This document shows positions 24,001 to 38,173 of a DNA stretch of 64,000 bases, piece by piece (positions within the stretch are counted from its first letter, which is position 1; the number at the start of each line of letters is the position of its first letter). The position numbers were made by a program, and so were the translations under genes. Source of the stretch: Actinia tenebrosa (lineage: Eukaryota > Cnidaria > Anthozoa > Actiniaria > Actiniidae); contig NW_022260135.1 of NCBI RefSeq assembly GCF_009602425.1, forward strand, positions 38,660 through 102,659, given 5' to 3'. The notes beneath the pieces were generated by a model that was not told the DNA's origin, made no database searches, and was given only the letters and a program-made list of their open reading frames with translations.

Positions 24001-27000
24001 ACAATTAGAACACATACATATATATGAACAGTATTCTTGATGGCCAGGATGATCTTGCTCACAAGTATGGAGAGATTTGAGTACTTTTATAGCATTATAC
24101 AAGTACTCTCTTCCTTATCGTCTAATATCATGTATCTAGCTATTATTCCAGTTCCTGTCAACCACTAATCCATAGGTATTATGACAAATCCCTAAAGCCT
24201 ACATTTGAGCTCTAAATGTTCTATTTATAACATTAATGTTTTTTGGAAGTATGTGTTTGAAGACTTAGCAAAATCCTTTCTTTACGGATTGATTAAGAAG
24301 AGATTTCCTTTGAATTCACAAAGGAATTGTTTACATAATTTTTATCTTTTTTGTGCTGATGTTCTTATTCTTTTTTATTTTTTTTGAAAATAGCTGATAA
24401 CTCTTAAGATTAGGAAATCCAGAATTGAACAAAGTACAATCTCATTAAACTATATGGCTCCATGTTGAGGAGATAAATATGATAACTGATAAATATTCAG
24501 TATGAGTTAATTAATGTACACCTACTTGCAAGAACATTGACATACGAAAATAGAACATTAGTGATTTAGTGGGATAGGAATTATATTAAAAAACAAAAGA
24601 AGATCACTGAAGCTAAACTTTTTCTTTTGTCTTTTAATGTATTCCTTTCTCACTAAATTACTAATGTTCTATTCTTGTACAACCTTCTTGCAAGTATAGG
24701 TGTATACATGTACACAACAAGTCCAACCTCTGACAAAAATCAGCCAGAAAATAAAAATTTTTAATGACCGGTTGGTGGATTTAGTCTCTGCAGTCGTCAT
24801 TAGCTTGATCCCAGATTATCATGGTCCTGGGAGGGTCTGGGACCGAAGCTAATGACAGTTGCGGAGGAGACTAGGCTGGTGGGGGCAAATTCCATTATTG
24901 GGACTGGTCATAATCTGTCCTGACTTTGACTTGAAACATTAGAAAACTATTCAAACATTAGTCACTGGACCAAGAGAGTGTGTACCAGTAGGTTTTCAAC
25001 CCCAAAAATTTTTTGACCAAAATCAGCCGCAAATGAAAAATTTTTGATAACCAGCCGGTGGGGGCAAATTCCATTTTTTGGACCAATCTTAATCTGGCCT
25101 GATTTTGACTTGAAGCAAAAAAAACACACACAAAAAAAACAAAACAAAAAAAAAAACCAAAACAAACAAATAAACAAACAAAAAAAAAAAAACAAAAACA
25201 AAACAAAACATGAAATTTTATTTTATTCTTAACTTGAAAAGTATAGGAAAAGGATTTTAGTCTTTCTAATGCATGTAAGTTTTTCATTAAATGCAATCAA
25301 TGAAGCACTGATGGAGAGAGGTTGTGAAAATGCTGCACAAGCTGTCATCCTTTTTTAAATCATTCTTACTGATGAAGCCCTTGAAATTAAATATAAACCT
25401 TTATGCCTCTAAAAAAATAATAATCGATGTATATGAAATGTTTTGTTACCACACACATTGTTTTTCACTTTATATTCACTATAAACTTTATCTGTTCTTT
25501 CATCAATTTTGATTGTAGCATTTTATTATTGTTTTGTCTTGTTGCTGATTGCCGTTGAGCTCATACTGTTCTCATATAGATTCCCTTTTAGAGACAATCA
25601 GTATTCTACCAATCAGAAGTATTATCTTCACACTCTACATTATAATCTTAATTAACATGACTGTCTCATTTCTTGTATTACTTTTGCGTCACTACATGTA
25701 TATTTGCAGGGGGTGACTTAATTATATTAAAAGGTTTTCAGAATTTTTTTCTCCTGGGTTATTGCATATTCATTTTTGAAACCAAAAGATCATCAGTGAA
25801 AATTATGATTTATCAAAAATCTAATATCGATCCAAGTCAATCTTTTGATCATTTATGAACAATATTTAAACTCAACAACAAATGCTTTACCATATTGAGC
25901 AAAAATAAATATGAGAAAAGAAAAGAAAAATAAAATAATGTTGAATAAAAAATTCAATATTTTATAATTTATGACATATTTTAATAATAGTATACCTAAT
26001 TATTTCTAAATATATTTATATTTTTTATCTATCTTCAAGGTTATCTTTAATTATTTTTTAAAGGGTTGAAGACCATTATTATAATTAAATTCTGTTTCAG
26101 CTGAAAATAACCTGCTATTTATTCCAAAAAGTGCTTCTGAAATTGTTCCATATTTCCAATTCCCATTTAGTTTTCTATTTTCTCATTTATTTGTTTATTT
26201 ATAATATTTATTTCAAATTCTTAGGTTAGAAATTGATTATGGTTTCCTCAGCAATGGTTTGTTGTTTCGACAAAGAGAATATCAGAACTCATTAATGATG
26301 AACCTCTTCTGGTGTTGACACTAGTATTAAACATAGGACCAGTCAAATGCATTAAGCTGTACTCCAGACTCAGGAAATTGGTTCTCTGTTTCTATGACAG
26401 GTCATCTCAGGACTTGGAAATATGTGACTGACTTGAAATTAATAATAAAAATTTTATGCCAGAGATTTTGCTCTTTTAAGAATAAGAAAAACATGGCTTA
26501 AATTTTGTGCTCAAGATGGAAAAAAAAAAAGACTTGAGGGGGAAAAGTTTAGCCTTTCCTTTTAATGCAAGATTGAATTTATTTTGTTGCTCAGTTTAAA
26601 ATGTATTGAACATTATTATAACAAAATAGTATGGCCTTAGCTCTATGATAAAACTTTATACTTCTTTGGTAAAAAAGTCTTTAATTTAAAAATAGCTAAA
26701 CAGAAAACTATGATTATGGATTCTGGCAGCGAAAACTTACTGCAGTTTTGGATATTGTATTACTCTGACATTTTAATGGCTCGTTGTGAAATTGGTCTAC
26801 TGATGCCAGCCGTAAATAAAAAGGGTACAGTTTGATTGACGGCAGCAAAAAATGTAATGTCAGAGTGCAGCTTGCAACTACCGAGTTTGCAGAAAGATTT
26901 CTGACATCTTAATGGCTTGTTGTGAAATCAGTCTTTACTGCCACAAGTCAAGAACATAAAAGTTAGCCTTCTAATTATTTTTGATTGATGGCAACAAAAG

Positions 27001-30000
27001 TGCAGCTTGCAAGTACAGAGTTTGCGGAATATCAAAAGCGGCGGTAAATTATTTCTAAATTTATCATTATTCATGATGCCAATATCTGAGCAGTGACAGC
27101 TGTAATTTTATCTCAACTTTTCAATCTTCACCTGTCTCAGTCCTGGATATTTCCTTTCTGTCATTATTCCAGCAGTGATCAAAGTCTTAAGTGTTTCCTT
27201 TGCCAAAAACTGAAAAACAAAAAGATTTAAATCTTTAGTGCTTGGATTTCTATAATAATTATACAGCAATTATAATGATTGATTAATTGAAATTTGAACG
27301 GTTTCTTAGTAAAACTAGGCTAGGTTGATTATTTACTACATTAAATGTTTTTACAGTATACTCATATTCAGGTTTATTGATTTCCAAATTAAAAAAAAAT
27401 TTTTTTTTCATTTGGTCATTTATGTTTTCCAATAAAAACCATGTGTCCTTTCCTTGACAATAAGATTCTTTGTTTAAATTTCTATTTTTTTTCTTCTTTA
27501 TTAATTAATCTGCTCAAAATTTTACTGGCAAACAAAGTAATGATACTCAAGGGAATGCAAGGGGATTTGGAAAAAGTTGTAAGGGGCCTGAACCTCTGTC
27601 TTACTGTGAACTCTAAATTGTACCTTGACATTGGAAAAATGTCTTTTATTGGGCATTAATCTTTCCATTTTTTGATCATGTTATTGTTATACCGACAGAA
27701 CTTTGCCTTTGATCACTGCTTCTGGTCTATTGATTCTGCCAATGAGGAAAAGTATGCAGGTAAAGTTAGTTTCCTTATCACAATCAATGCCTGCATAGCC
27801 TCAACTGCTACAGTTAATCTGTTGAGTAGCTGGGAATCATGCTGTAAAAGAAGTGGCTATTATACAATATGTACCTGTATCTTCAGTTTTCTATGAAGTT
27901 CTAGTACACATGTTTGGGTATAAGTACAACAGTGTATCAGTATCAGGAGCAAAGGGGGCTGTAAGCTCCCCCCCCCCCCCTCAACAATATATATATATAG
28001 TTTTACTTGATCAAAGTTAATAGATTCACAGTAAAATAAGCTGTTACTTACAAGTCTAGCAAAATTCGGTCTAGCCCCCTTATTTCTTTACCTCGATCTT
28101 TTTCTGTTTTCATACATTTTTTTCTTTCCATCCTCCCTTCCATCCTTTCTTAACAAATGTTTCTTCATATTCACAACATATATTTGATTATGCACCTATT
28201 TAACATCTTTGTTTAATATTGAAAATATTTAAAAAAAGCTAAAGAAAAAAACTTGTATTACCATTTACCCTGCTGCAGCTCAAGATAAGGTCTTTGATTG
28301 CCTTGGCAAGGATGTATTGGTTAATGCATTTGAAGGCTACAATGCTTGTATATTTGCCTATGGACAGACAGGTATGTGTTTATTTTCCCAGCACTATAAA
28401 TTATTTAATAATTTGTTGAAAGTTTAAGGCCAAGTGATTATCGGTAACATTTACTGAGCCACCAGTCTTGAAGAGTTGACGTAACTATTTGCTGAAATAC
28501 TAGTAATCACTGAGCCTGAGGCGAATAATGTTTTTAGTATCATTTCACAGGTAATTATTTGAAAGAAAATAGACAACATTGGTTTATTTGTAACATCTAT
28601 ATTTATTTTGTACTATATTTTCAAATTGGCACACTTCAACATATGCTGCTCACACCCAATCATGTATTCGCATGTATGTGATTAGTGAAAAATAGTCCAA
28701 GCGAGTGTCCAATTGATACTCTTTATTTTCTATAACTATCACCTGGGTTATGATAGAAATTTCGAATTTTGAATTTCTCTTGGAATATATGCTCCTGCAT
28801 AAAATTTGTTTTGTATATGCTCGATATATTTTTTATTTTCTGTAAGGAAAGGTTACCCTGTAGGTGTGAAGTGCTTGTTTTATTTATTTATTTTTGGATT
28901 CAATCAACCTCCTCTCCCCTCAATCCATCCCTGAGTTATGGTTTCCATCGATAGTTATTACAAGCATAGCCATGTTGGGTAATTGTGTACTTGGTCAGCC
29001 AATATGCAGTCAACACACGGCCAATGGTAGGCCAACGCTTGGTCAACACACAGCCAATAGTTGGGCGACTGTCGACCAACAGTCAGGCGATAGTCGACGG
29101 ACATGTGTGGGCTGGTCATGAAGTACAGGATTACTGCCATGTCGTCCATGTCGTCCATGTCAAAACTATGAAACGAGTACTTCAATTTACTGTGGTTGTT
29201 TTCAGGGTCTGGTAAAACATATACCATGATGGGAGTACAGAATGATAAAGGAATCATACCAAGACTATGCGACAATCTGTTTACTGGAATATCAGAGGTA
29301 AGGATCCTAATGCAGTGCTGACCTGTATGGAGAAAATGGGGAAAAAATACATAACACTGTGCTCTATACCAGGGCTTAAAATAATAACTGGTCATTGGAC
29401 AATATTCAACCAGAATTGGAACTTGTCTGGTCAATTCTTTACTTTGCTTGTCATTTTGACCAGTCATGTTAAGGTGAAAGCTGACTGTAAAGGAGACATA
29501 TGAGTTTGATTCTGGTCGGCTACACCCCTGTTGTACGTACAGGGAGGGTTTTTTTTCATTTTAGACAAGAACAGGACACGTCAATAATTAACTATTGAAT
29601 TATTATTTTAACTATTATAACTACTCTAACTATTATACTATTATTTTTTCCTCCTTAGAACACAACGCAAGACATCACTTACAAAGTAGAAGTATCTTAC
29701 ATTGAAATCTACAATGAAAGAGTTCGGGATTTGCTTTGTCCCAGAGGGTGAGTCAATATCTATCTTTGTCATGAATTATGAAAAAAGATTAGAAATTTTA
29801 AACCAATTGATACTTCTGCTAACATACTTTTACATCCATATGTATTTCAGAGGTAACACAGCTCTGAGGGTAAGGGAACATAAAGTACTTGGACCATACG
29901 TGGAGGGCTTAACCAAACTTGTTGTCTCGTCCTATGAGGTTTGTATACACCTTACATGCATGCAGTGACATAGTGAGCGGGAGTGAGTGGGGGCAACCAC

Positions 30001-33000
30001 CACCCCTCCCCCTCCTACAAAAATTTTTCACCGAACCTGTAGATTTATAGCAGGACACTCTAGAGAAGAAAAACTTACCCATATGGGTATTGAGAAAGTG
30101 GTACATTGCCCCCCTCCCCCTCCGCAAGACCGAGACCTTGCTACGCTTCTTCTCTCATGTAAATTCTTCTAGAATAAACCTGTCTAGCTTTGGCGTAATG
30201 TTTTGCCCATTTCAGACAACGTGTCATTCCCTTGAGTATCATTTCTTTGTTTGGATGTAAATGAAACAAAGGATCCTATTCTCAAAGGTCTAAACAGTCG
30301 GTGCTTATAAAGCAGTTTTCGTATGGCTGTGAAAAGCTCAGTGCCGTAAGCGTGACGTGCCGTGACCGTGATGCTTTCTAGAATTTTGATTGGCTAATTT
30401 TTTCTCGCGCAATGTGATTGGTCTGGCAGTGCCGTGACCTTTGTGTGACCGTGTCCGCGCCGTGTTTATGCCGTGTTCCGGGTATTTGGTTGGATGGAGA
30501 GTAAATTCTCGTGCAATGCGATTGGTCTGGCGTATGCCTTGTCGTGTCACCACCGTGTTCGTTGCGTAAGATTTTCACAGTCATACGAAAACTGCTCTAT
30601 GTTAGAATCGTGCTTTATCATGTTAATGCGCGTGCAATTTCATACCTTAAAAGTTTTTCATTTAGTTATTGAGCATCAGGACGTTGAATATTGTTTATAT
30701 ATACACAGGATATCGAAGCCATCATGGTAGAAGGGAACAAGTCACGTACAGTAGCAGCTACGCGCATGAACACTGAAAGTAGTAGATCACATGCTGTCTT
30801 TAATATCGTACTGGCACGAACAGAATATGACCACGATACAGAGGTATGGTTTACTGTACTTTAAGGCCTTAGACGATAGAACGATTGTTTCAAGTTTAAT
30901 CAACCATGCGGGATTCCTTTAAATATTCATTCATTGGCCATAGACATTCATCACGCAAAATAAGAATTGTTGTTTGTGCCCGAATAAACTCATCCTCAAG
31001 CGCATATGGAAAATTTATTGTTCCAGCCAAAATGGCTGCTGCGCAATCCATTAAGGTGAAGAAGCACAGGCGCGCGATATGCACTGGGGTGCAGAGGTAG
31101 ATGATCTTTCCTCTTTGAGCTTTTGGAAACTGCTTCATAGTTGCGCACAATGTTGTATCATGCGAAAGAATTTCGCACTCTTCTACATTCTTGCGTACAA
31201 TATTTGTGAATGTGTTTCTGACATCTGACAGCTAAAAACACTTCTTAACTTGTTTTCATTAGCAATTTTGATAAAGAATAGAAGAAAGCGTGCTTGAACT
31301 GTGTTTTATAAAGCAAGGAGTGAGGATTGATAGAGCACGAGATGAGTGTTAGGAGAAGCGTCGGTCGTGCCATTCAAAGCGCGCACTCGCTTTTTCTTTG
31401 ATGAAGGAAAGGTGTTACAAAAGTAGCAGATTCCTTTATTTGAATCGCTAGCCAGTTCCTCTCTCCTCATATGTCCTGCTTTGTCTTGCCTTTTTGTAGT
31501 GTGTTGGCGAGAAAGTTAGTAAGCTGAGTCTTGTAGACTTGGCTGGCAGCGAAAGAGCCAGTAAAACAGGTGCTGAAGGAGAAAGACTGAAAGAAGGAAG
31601 CAATATTAATAAGTGAGTAATTTTCTTTGCATTAAGTCTTTTGAAATGTTATTGTGGTTGTTAAATGTCCTGTGGGAGGGAGGGGAAGGGGTTATTAAAT
31701 TTGTCTTGCTATTCAGACTGGCTGTTTGCGCGTCGTTTGTTTTTATCTCATGTCTGTCCATTTGACTGTCTGTCTGACCATTTGTCTGTCTGTACATTTG
31801 TCGTTGTGTCTGTCAATCCTAACCGTGTATCACCATCTGTTTGTCTGTCCTTTTCTGTCTGTCTTTTTCTGTCTGTCTTTTTCTGTCTGTCTTTTTCTGT
31901 CTGTCTTTTTCTGTCTGTCTTTTTCTGTCTGTCTNTTTTCTGTCTGTCTTTTTCTGTCTGTCTTTTTCTGTCTGTCTTTTTCTGTCTGTCTTTTTCTGTC
32001 TGTCTTTTTCTGTCTGTCTGTCTGTCAGCTGGGATGTCTGCGCTAATGTCTTCCCCTTTATTGTTGTTGTCGCCATGTTAATTTATTTCAGAATCAAGTA
32101 AAACAGGACTGACACGACATTCTGTTCATTTTCAGATCACTAACTACACTAGGACAAGTAATATCAAGCCTAGCTGATCAGGTACAGCAAGTTTCCTCAA
32201 CAAGATATTATGATTTATTTTGTCCGTCTGGCTTCCTAATCCAGTTTCAAGACTTTCTTTGAATCCATTCGACGTAAACTTGCATCTATCGCTGTCGTTC
32301 GTCTCTCCGCTTATTCCCGCATGGTATTTTCTGACGATCTGCGCTTTACCATCTAAACTTCGCTAATCTTGCGTTTATAAGGAGGCTGCTTGTAAGAGCG
32401 AAAGACCATTTAATAGGTGGGTGTACGTAGATTCAGAACGTTCCATTCATATACTGAACTGCTTGTTTTGACTTTCATACGACAGTCTTCAGTCAAACAC
32501 CATAAAAAAGGAGTGCATTTTGTCCCTTATCGAGACTCCGTTCTTACGTGGTTACTCAAGGTACGACAATTTTTGTATGAATAAACTTGTTGCCCTTCTT
32601 TTAATATTTACGTGATATCTGGATTTTTGGATTCTATCAGTTAAAATGATTAATAACTTGGGGTTTAGAGGGTAGCATTGGTGGCGTACGCTGCTATAGT
32701 GTCTTCTTTCACCACTGTGGTTCCATAGAGCCCTGCGGACGTCACATCTTTGTAAAAATCAGCGTGTGAGTTGAATGTAGTATGTGTGTGAGTGTGGACG
32801 AGGGTGGGGGGCAGTTTAAATCGGATCTGGACCATTTGTGTCTTCCTGGGCTGTGCCCCAAGAAAGGATTCAAAAATATTGTTTTGATAAATCCTTGATC
32901 GTTAGGAGCCACAAATCCAGATGCCGTGTAGAATATCATGTTTGCAACGAACTCGGTCACGGTCACGACAGTCCTCGGCAACCGCATTTCTGCGTGACAT

Positions 33001-33611
33001 TATGTTATTATGGATTAGTTATCAGATTATAAATATGATTGTTTGATAATATTATCAGGATAATCTTGGTGGTAATAGCAAGACTGTGATGATAGCTACC
33101 GTTAGTCCTTCATCTGATAACTATGAAGAGACACTATCCACGTTAAGATACGCAGACCGCGCCAAGAGAATCGTCAATCATGCTGTCGTCAATGAAGATC
33201 CTAATGCTAGGGTATGTTGTATATTCCCTTCGTTTGGCATTGTCTTGGGTTTGATTATTTCATTCGGTTTCATCTGAATTTGTTAACTTCTCTCATAGAT
33301 CATCCGCGAGCTTCGCGAAGAAGTCGAGCGGCTAAAACAGTTACTACAGTTGAAGATTGCTGGCAAGTTATCACCTGAAGATGCTGGGGAGTTTGAGATC
33401 CAGGAACAGTTATCAGAGAGTGAGAAACTGATGAAAGAGGCGACGATGTCTTGGGAACAGAAAGAGAAACAAACAGAACAAATTATGCAGGTAAAAGGTG
33501 TTGGAAGTGTTGTTGTTGGTGATGGAGATGATGATGATGTTGTTGGTGGTGGTAGTGATCGATCGCTGACACTGGTGATGGTGATGGTGATGATGATCAT
33601 AATGATGATGG

Positions 33612-33651
<40 letters not shown>

Positions 33652-36600
33652 TATTATGATGGTGGTGGTGTTGTGATGATGATCATAACGATGACGATTA
33701 TGGTGGTAATGATGATGATGATGACCATAATGATGATGGTGGTGATGATGACCAGCTCCATTCATTTATTTAATATTATTTTTCGTGTTGCAGGAACGAC
33801 ATAAAGCCTTGGAGGAAATGGGTATCTCAGTCCAGTCTTCAGGAATAGCAGTCGAGAAAAACAAATTTTATCTAGTGAACCTGAACGCAGATCCATCCAT
33901 GAATGAGCTGCTTGTCTATTACTTAAAGGTAGGCAAACCAGAGGTCGTGCAGTGGCTGAGAAAAACTAGCTATAGTGTATTTTATTGCAATCTTACATGT
34001 ATGATTAAATGGTGCACAAGCCATATCGTTGTTACGCCATTCTGTAGTGCGTTATACATTCTGGTTGGAAGTTAGCAGTGTCTCTTCTCCGCTTATAAAC
34101 AAGGGCGGATCCAGGGGGGGGGGGGGGGCAAAGGGAGGCTCAATTCCCCCCTTCAGCAGGAAAAAAACAAAAAAGCTGAAGAATTAGATGCTTTTTTATT
34201 GTTTTCCGTTGTGTTGACGGAAGAAACTCAATTAGCCCCCCCCCCCTCCTTAACTCAATTAGCCCCCCTAAAATTAGGGCTGGATCCGCCCTTGATAAAT
34301 GTATTTAAGTAGTAAAACCACTCTCACCTGAATACTGATCATGATTCTGATTTAAGGACCATACTAAAATTGGACGTCTGAACCCTAACCTACCTCCCCC
34401 TGATATCCAGTTAGGAGGTCTTGGTATTCTACCTGAACACAGTACTATGGATATTGAAGGCAATGAGGTTTACCTAACTCCTATGCCCAATGCCAGGTAT
34501 GGATGCTATCTCTGCATGGCGCATTCACTGTTATAGTATGGCCTCCTATATTGAGATTTTTCATGTGACGTCACGCTGTAGAGAAATTTGTTTGATTTGA
34601 AAAAGGAGTTGATATTCAACGTTGTCATACAGATATTAGAGACTTTGAGATTTGCAATTTTTGAACCTCACAACTTTTACAAAGAAATGTAGTTTACGTG
34701 GAATCTACGATTAAAAATCTACGACGGCGACGTCAAACTCAAGTATAAATAACTTCACTTTGGGGTTTCGCGCTATCAAACTTTCTCTTCCTTGTGGATA
34801 AGTTGACTTTACTGACAGTGTTTTCAATGAAATCTCCAATGAACAGAACCCCGAAGAGAAATTATTTACACTTCACCTGTGTCGCTGTCGTAGATCTTTA
34901 CAAATCTTTAAGTCTCTATTAGTAGTAAAACTGTGAAAATTCGTGAAGATTGCAACGAAACTACATTTCTTTGTAAAAGTAGTAAGGTTGAAAAATTCAT
35001 ACCGTGTCTAGATTATCGAAAATCGTCACGAAATTTTACAGTTTTACTAATATCTATATGGACAATTTTACTGTTTAAACTTTTTTTTAGTTTCTGATAA
35101 GACGAAAAAAATTTTTTTTCTATAGCGTGACGTCACAGTGAGAAACCTCTATATATAGCAAATAAACATCTTAAGAAATAATTGCATTGATTGTACTAAT
35201 CTGATACAAATAAAACATGTTGCCGGTTGTTTTTATCCAGGACATTCGTTAACGGCAAAGAACTGAAAGATCGAACGTTATTAAAACACGGTGACAGAAT
35301 CCTCTGGGGGAATAATCACTTCTTTAGAATTAACTGTCCACGGCTACCAGGCAGTGAGGTCCAGCCTGAACAACCAGTAGACTTTTTGTCTGCACAGCAT
35401 GAGTTGATGATGAACCAAATCCATCAAGGTAAGAAAACAAGGAAGAACGGAGGGACGCACGGACGGACGGACGCACGGACGGACGAACAAACGATTGAAA
35501 ACAAGGACGGACGGACGGACGGACGGACGAACAAACGATTGAAAACAAGGACGGACGGACGCACGCACGCACGGACGGACGGACGAACAAACGATTGAAT
35601 AAGCTTTCAACTTAGAGTGCATACCGTATATCCGTTGAAAAGTGAACTAACAAAACTGTACAAATTAGTGCAAAGTTTAGTAGGTACGGTCTACTAAGGT
35701 CTACTGAGGTTTACAGAACTTACTAATTTGTGCAACGTTTTACAAAGTTTTTCACAATATATGGTATGCGCTTTACTTTTTCGATTGTAATGCCCATCAA
35801 GTTTGGATGCGCATACGCCCTGTGGTAACGGGTCTCAATGACATTAAGTCGGTAGAGAAGAGACTCATTGATTCCTTTGAAGAAAGCACTCGGTCACAAT
35901 TTTCTGGATAACAATTGGTGTTTGATTTATTGCAGGTCCATTACATGAATCGATAAAAGCGTTAGAGGAGCAGTACCAGGCTGATAAACAAGGTAAACAA
36001 CTTAAGTTACATGATGTCTATCGCTTGACAATATTCCATTAAGAATGTTATTGAAGAATATTGAGATAAAGGAGATCGTAAAAAAAAAGGACAATAATCA
36101 AAACAATCCCAGCTAAAATCTCTGGCACGACGAACAACATTGTCCCCGGCCCACTTGAATATCGCAACCTCACCAACAATACTTCGATTCAGTGTTGACC
36201 TGTAAGTTTTCACTGGTCTGTGCCCTTGCTCTACTGTACAAAGCAAGCGGAAATATTTTTTTTATGCAAACAAAGAAAGGATTCGATTCTTAATCGTGAT
36301 ATTTAATTGGCTCTTATTAGGTGCATTGGAAAAACAAAGACTGATGTACGAAGAAAAAATCGAAGAGCTTCGAAGTCAAGTCCAAACCAACCCACTTGGT
36401 AACAAATTCACTGACAGAACATGGAGTGTGGGGTCATTCAGCTCTGGGTACGGGTCACGTATGTCATGGTACGAGGATAGAGACACGCCAATGAATTACA
36501 TCGACAAACCAGAACAGCGTCCTCTTGTTTTAAAAGAAGAGGTATTGAAGGCGAATACTCTTGTCAGGTAAGCGAAGTGCACCGGTAAGCTATTGTGTCT

Positions 36601-38113
36601 GGGTAGGGTCACGTATGTCATGATGCGAGGATAGAGACACATCAATGAATTACATCGACAAACCCAAACAGCACCCTCTTGTTTTGAAAGAAGGTAAGCT
36701 GTAAGTTGTATCGGTAGCTGTCCAGAAAACTATCGTAACCTATTCGATTTGCCGTCGGCAGGCGATCGTTGCATAGACGCTTCCCAAAACATTTTTGAAG
36801 AAATTTTTGCAGCGTATTTCTTTCACCGGTAATGGTTTAATTTTCACTATGTGGTTAACTTTTTTGGGGTTGAGAGAAATTGTGCTAGAAAGGAAATTCG
36901 TAAAGAATTTAAAAAAATGTTTTGAACCCATAAACCACATCTATAGAATAAGGTAACTACCTGCACATCAACGTTTTGAGGAAATACCCTCGCTACAACG
37001 AATAACTTCATGCCTCTGTACATAAGAAATGACCCGTTGGATTAAATCCCTACTAGGTCAATAATTACTGATCTTATCAAAATCCATTGTTTTCAGTCTG
37101 CATTATCCCAACGAATGCATAGAGGAAAATCAGACATTCATTATACCTACGAATGCTGCGTGCCTCAGTAATTATCTATTAATTAATGTAAAGCGCATTG
37201 AGACGTTGTATAAATGCGCTAACAAGAACCTCCCATTATTATTATTATTATTATTATTACTACACCTGGGGGTCAAAACAATGACATATATCAATTTACC
37301 CCAACAAATATTAAATTTGAAAAAGGATTTGATCTTGTTTCATAAAAGGTCTACTACCCCCCCCCCCCCCCCAACCTCTATCTCTTTTACAACTGCACGT
37401 TTTCATTGCTTTATCCAGGGAAGCTAATCAACTGAGCGAAGAAATGAACAAGGACACGGAGTTCGCAGTCACTTTGCAGATCCCGACATCGAGTCTAAGT
37501 TTTGGTCGCAGTCGTTCAGGATTCAGTAGTGAAGTTGCTATTGTTGTGAAACACAAATCTAGAGGAACACAAAGTTAGTATTCTCGCTAACTGATAATCC
37601 ATACCATCTGTTGGGCTATAGCACCCTTGCATGGGACGTCTAAGCAGCTCAATTTGAAGGACAAAACAAAATAATTGAGAATTGCAAACCTATTGTCATT
37701 TCCTCCAAATTGAGCTGCATTCCGACGTGCTGCAAGGGGTCTATCACGACCATGGGCACTGGGAAAAAGGTCTGCTGCGCATGCTCTAAAACTTGGCGGG
37801 AAGCTTAGTGACAATCGTGCGCAAACGTCAAAGTTACCAATACCAAGTTATTCGTTGTTTTTTCCATTACAGTCTTACAGGTCACGAGTCCTTTCCTTGA
37901 TTTTTTTTTTCAAACTTATTGATCTTGAAAGAACCGAAATGAAAAAAGATTCTGACCAAATAGATTTTGCGTCAAGTTATTCATTGGGATGGAATTTTTA
38001 TTTATTTATTATTTCTTTCTTTCTTTAATTATTTGTTTATTATTTATTTAGTTATTTAATTAATTAATTAATTTGTTTGTTTGTTTGTTTATTATTTATT
38101 TATTTATTTATTT

Positions 38114-38173
<60 letters not shown>

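Noticed and set aside
24958-25296. Hydrophobic Phe/Cys-rich frame on the minus strand
   Set aside because: It is the translation of an A-rich (AAAC)n tract in an intron.
28958-29467. 169-codon frame on the minus strand
   Set aside because: It runs antisense through kinesin exon 6 and repeats; no domain features.
31665-32101. Ser/Val/Cys/Leu-rich frames
   Set aside because: Translation of the (CTGTCTTTTT)n microsatellite.
33283-33765. His/Ile-rich frame on the minus strand
   Set aside because: It is antisense to kinesin exon 14 and a (GAT)n repeat.
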